Assembly (NCBI GenBank): GCA_049802875.1
Contig: JBARNH010000035.1
Span: 1-7,489 of the forward strand
Length of the DNA: 7,489 bases
Direction of reading: 5' to 3'
From: Lutacidiplasma sp049802875
GTDB lineage: Archaea; Thermoplasmatota; Thermoplasmata; Lutacidiplasmatales; UBA184
Shown here: one piece after another, positions 6,003-7,489 of the stretch
How the letters are laid out: every line of letters starts with the position of its first letter
How positions within the stretch are numbered: the first letter of the stretch is position 1
Program-made: the position numbers and the translations under genes
The notes under the pieces: generated by a model
The model's input: the letters and a program-made list of their open reading frames with translations, nothing else
What the model was told of the DNA's origin: nothing
Database searches by the model: none

Positions 6003-6767
6003 TTACGAAACGCGGATCCCCTCGATCGCCTGGATGCGCGCCTTGAACGCCTGGTCGAGTTGATTGACCTGGCCACGAGCGGTCGCGATGACCGCGCCGG
6101 ACTGGGAGGCCGAGGGCCCCATCGCGAGGCTCGGGAGCGACGAGACGGTCTGGGCGAGCTGGTCGCCCGCCTGGGCGAACCCGAAATCGTACTCATAGAG
6201 CCTGTCGATCTGTTGTGGGTTGATCCGGACCGCGGGCGAGATGCCCGTGTACCCCTGCTCCGCGAATCGGATCTCTCCCTCGAGCTTCCAAAGGTCGGCG
6301 ACGAGGGGAGCGAGGTCGGTGAGGGCGGCAAACTGGTTTGCTTGGACGAGCGCCTGACGGGTGTTCTCGGCCGTCGCCCGGGCGTTCTTGATCTTGTCGG
6401 CGACCTGCAGCCGGAGCAGGCTGTCCGCCGCCCGGATGTCCTCACCCTCGCGGTAGGTTCGGTAGCCCGGCACGAGCAACTGGAGTCGCTTGATGATGCC
6501 GCGATCGTCGTCGACCTTCTGACGGAGGTCCACGGGGGTGCCGCCCGGGGCCGGGGCGGCCGCAGGTGCGGGCGATGCCGGAGCGGGAGCCGGAGCGACC
6601 GCCGGAGCCGGAGTCACGGGGGCCGGAGGGGTCAGTGCGGCTGCCACCGGAGAGTTCACTCCGACGGCAACGGGGAGTGCGCCGCCGCACTGCTTGCAGA
6701 ACTTTGCTCCGGCGGCGTACGGTGTGCCACATTTAGGGCAGGTCAGGGTGGGGCTGGCCGCGGCCAT
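6003..6767 (-). CDS. Zinc-ribbon protein with Pro/Ala linker and helical C-terminal domain, function unknown
   Basis: This 254-residue protein has an N-terminal zinc ribbon (Cys 10, 13, 24, 27; CPKCGTPYAAGAKFCKQCGG) of the same CxxC-x10-CxxC form as those in its neighbours. A long Pro/Ala linker (about 40-78) follows. The remainder (79-254) is predicted by eye to be mostly helical, with charged heptad-like stretches (RLQLLVPGYRTYREGEDIRA, LRLQVADKIKNARATAENTR). The motif GYRTYREGEDIRAAD resembles GYKGYKE...READ sequences I recall from uncharacterised zinc-ribbon helical proteins, but I cannot verify this. No membrane helix or catalytic motif is visible. Its ATG comes one base after the TGA of the membrane-protein gene, and an AGGAG lies 8 bases upstream, so the two are probably translationally coupled. 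I infer a cytosolic partner of the SPFH protein, linked through its ribbon. The match in length with Bacillus YdjH is coincidental, since it shows no sign of a TPM domain. Confidence 0.88.
   Translation of the reverse strand: MAAASPTLTCPKCGTPYAAGAKFCKQCGGALPVAVGVNSPVAAALTPPAPVTPAPAVAPAPAPASPAPAAAPAPGGTPVDLRQKVDDDRGIIKRLQLLVPGYRTYREGEDIRAADSLLRLQVADKIKNARATAENTRQALVQANQFAALTDLAPLVADLWKLEGEIRFAEQGYTGISPAVRINPQQIDRLYEYDFGFAQAGDQLAQTVSSLPSLAMGPSASQSGAVIATARGQVNQLDQAFKARIQAIEGIRVS
6534..6650 (-). repeat. Low-complexity Pro/Ala linker coding segment
   Basis: This stretch encodes residues 40-78 of the zinc-ribbon helical protein as repeats of alternating proline and alanine (APAPAPASPAPAAAPAPGG). 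At the DNA level it is a string of GCCGGAG / GGAGCC-type units. It should form a stiff extended spacer between the ribbon and the helical domain. Such tracts can change length by replication slippage. Confidence 0.7.
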
Positions 6768-6768
6768 T

Positions 6769-7326
6769 TCACGGGCTCCTAGGCGGCGGTGAGTCTCCTG
6801 CGGGCACCGGCGGCGCTGGCGCGGTCGCGGGGACGCTGGGCGAGTTCGCTGCCGCGTACGAGAACGCCGACGGCGCCGGGCGTTCGCGCCACTGCTCGCG
6901 AACCGCGAGCCTCGAGGAGGTGGATTGGAGTGCCCGGAGGCGCCAGCCGATCAGGGCCACCGACACCACGAGCGCGATCAGCGTGAACAAAAGTCCGACC
7001 AGTTGCCAGATGCCGAGCGAGATCCCGTAGTACGGGGCGAGGCCGATCGTGAGGAAGAGCACGGCGAACCCCATCCCGAAGAACCCCCAAGCGGCCGAAC
7101 GCTGCGCCGTCGGGTCCCGAGAGAACGATTCTGCGAAGTAGCTCAACAGTGCGAAGATGAGCGAGAGGATCCCGATCCACAGGAGTCCGTAGAAGTGCTG
7201 GCTCGCCGGGAAGGCGAGGTAGATCAGGTAGAACAGGATCGCCGCGATGAGCAGGAACAGCACCGAGAGCACGACCCCGCTCCAACGGGTCCGGGGGACC
7301 GGCGTCGGCGGAGCAGGAGTCGTCAT
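6769..7326 (-). CDS. Small four-helix membrane protein with proline-rich C-terminal tail, function unknown
   Basis: This 185-residue protein is read from the ATG at 7326. A GTG at 7335 is a near alternative; the frame stays open to 7383, but anything longer would begin upstream of the predicted transcription start. Four transmembrane segments are visible at about 16-38, 45-65, 78-98 and 104-128. The short N-terminal tail (TTPAPPTPVPRTR) and the basic stretch after helix 4 (GWRLRAL, about 127-133) suggest both ends face the cytoplasm. The C-terminal tail (129-185) starts charged (VREQWRERP) and becomes Pro/Ala-rich, like the linkers in the next gene. I do not recognise the family. It is the first gene of the cluster and could be the membrane anchor that recruits the SPFH and zinc-ribbon proteins, which lack clear membrane helices. 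That role is inferred only from position and topology. Confidence 0.85.
   Translation of the reverse strand: MTTPAPPTPVPRTRWSGVVLSVLFLLIAAILFYLIYLAFPASQHFYGLLWIGILSLIFALLSYFAESFSRDPTAQRSAAWGFFGMGFAVLFLTIGLAPYYGISLGIWQLVGLLFTLIALVVSVALIGWRLRALQSTSSRLAVREQWRERPAPSAFSYAAANSPSVPATAPAPPVPAGDSPPPRSP
6776..6780 (-). promoter_or_regulatory. Ribosome binding site of the zinc-ribbon helical gene, inside the upstream gene
   Basis: The minus strand reads AGGAG, then 8 bases, then ATG at 6767. The site lies within the last codons of the membrane-protein gene, whose TGA ends one base before the ATG. This arrangement favours reinitiation or coupled translation. Confidence 0.65.
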
Positions 7327-7357
7327 AGTGGTCACTCGGACGAAAAAGCACCCCCCA

Positions 7358-7363
7358 GTATAA
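7358..7363 (-). promoter_or_regulatory. TATA-like box of the four-gene cluster
   Basis: The minus strand reads TTATAC within CGTCTTATACTGGGG, the most AT-rich hexamer in the gap. Its centre lies 26 bases from the GTG at 7335 and 35 bases from the ATG at 7326. That predicts either a leaderless GTG start or a 9-base leader before the ATG. No Shine-Dalgarno sequence precedes either codon. Confidence 0.55.
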
Positions 7364-7386
7364 GACGGTGAGCCGGCGCCCACTGC

Positions 7387-7488
7387 TCAGAGACGTGGTT
7401 CGTCGTCCGCCTTTTCTCGGCGGGGTTTGACGACCGGGGTCGCCGGGGGAGCGGGCGGTTCGGGCACCTTGGGGGCGGGTGGCCGCGC
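7387..7488 (-). CDS. Probable C-terminal end of an upstream minus-strand gene (5' part outside window)
   Basis: This frame is open from the window edge to a TGA at 7387-7389 and encodes about 33 residues: a proline-rich stretch (PAPKVPEPPAPPATPVV) and then a charged end (KPRREKADDEPRL). The composition resembles the proline-rich cytoplasmic tails of the other membrane proteins in the window. The stop lies about 23 bases before the TATA-like box of the next gene, a sensible gene boundary. The other two minus-strand frames are also open here, so the evidence is composition and position only. No function can be given. Confidence 0.45.
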   Translation of the reverse strand, partial: ARPPAPKVPEPPAPPATPVVKPRREKADDEPRL

Positions 7489-7489
7489 C

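Noticed and set aside
6534..6650. Repetitive GCC/GGAG tract as a CRISPR or mobile-element repeat
   Set aside because: The units are short and irregular without spacers, and are fully explained as codons for the Pro/Ala linker.
3699..6782. Very long plus-strand open frame as a gene
   Set aside because: It lies antisense to three well-supported genes that have domain motifs and ribosome sites. Its own translation is Arg-rich without recognisable domains, and its start falls inside the surface-protein gene.
7327..7383. Longer N-terminus for the membrane protein, starting with GTG at 7381-7383
   Set aside because: It would start upstream of the TATA-like box and adds a non-conserved-looking stretch (GAGSPSYTGG) with no ribosome site.

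Overview
The window looks like high-GC archaeal chromosome, most probably Thermoplasmata-like or a related Euryarchaeota lineage. Three things suggest this. Short AT-rich TATA-like boxes lie about 26-35 bases upstream of two starts. One of those genes appears to be leaderless, with a GTG start. The largest gene is a signal-peptide / beta-propeller / PKD / C-terminal-anchor surface protein rich in N-glycosylation sequons, an architecture common in these archaea. The assignment is inferred from style; no rRNA or other phylogenetic marker is present.

Layout, left to right. The 3' end of a plus-strand gene (3-356) encodes a small protein ending in a four-cysteine zinc-binding motif. It converges, with a 4-base gap, on a 1126-residue minus-strand surface protein (361-3741). 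I count about 14 propeller blades in that protein, then one Ig-like domain, three PKD domains, a membrane anchor and a short basic, proline-rich cytoplasmic tail. Upstream of it on the same strand is a tight four-gene cluster (7326 down to 3795). In order of transcription it encodes a four-helix membrane protein, a zinc-ribbon / Pro-Ala linker / helical protein, a YdjI-type SPFH (stomatin/prohibitin-family) protein with three C-terminal zinc ribbons, and a double-zinc-ribbon protein resembling bacterial YdjG-type proteins. The right edge (7387-7488) appears to hold the C-terminal end of another minus-strand gene.

The four-gene cluster is the most interesting part. The SPFH protein is recognisable from its family motifs. 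In Bacillus, the homologous YdjI works with a zinc-ribbon membrane partner (YdjG), a TPM-domain protein (YdjH) and PspA in a membrane-stress module. Here neither PspA nor a TPM protein is seen. Instead there are a short four-helix membrane protein and a zinc-ribbon helical protein of unknown function. Five of the six zinc ribbons in the cluster have exactly the same CxxC-x10-CxxC spacing, which suggests a shared docking or assembly mode. I infer a membrane-associated scaffold or envelope-stress complex. The downstream surface protein has its own promoter and may be functionally separate.

Coding density is very high. Gaps between genes are 1-60 bases and no RNA gene, mobile element or CRISPR array is visible. 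Several very long open frames on the opposite strand are judged to be GC-driven shadows.
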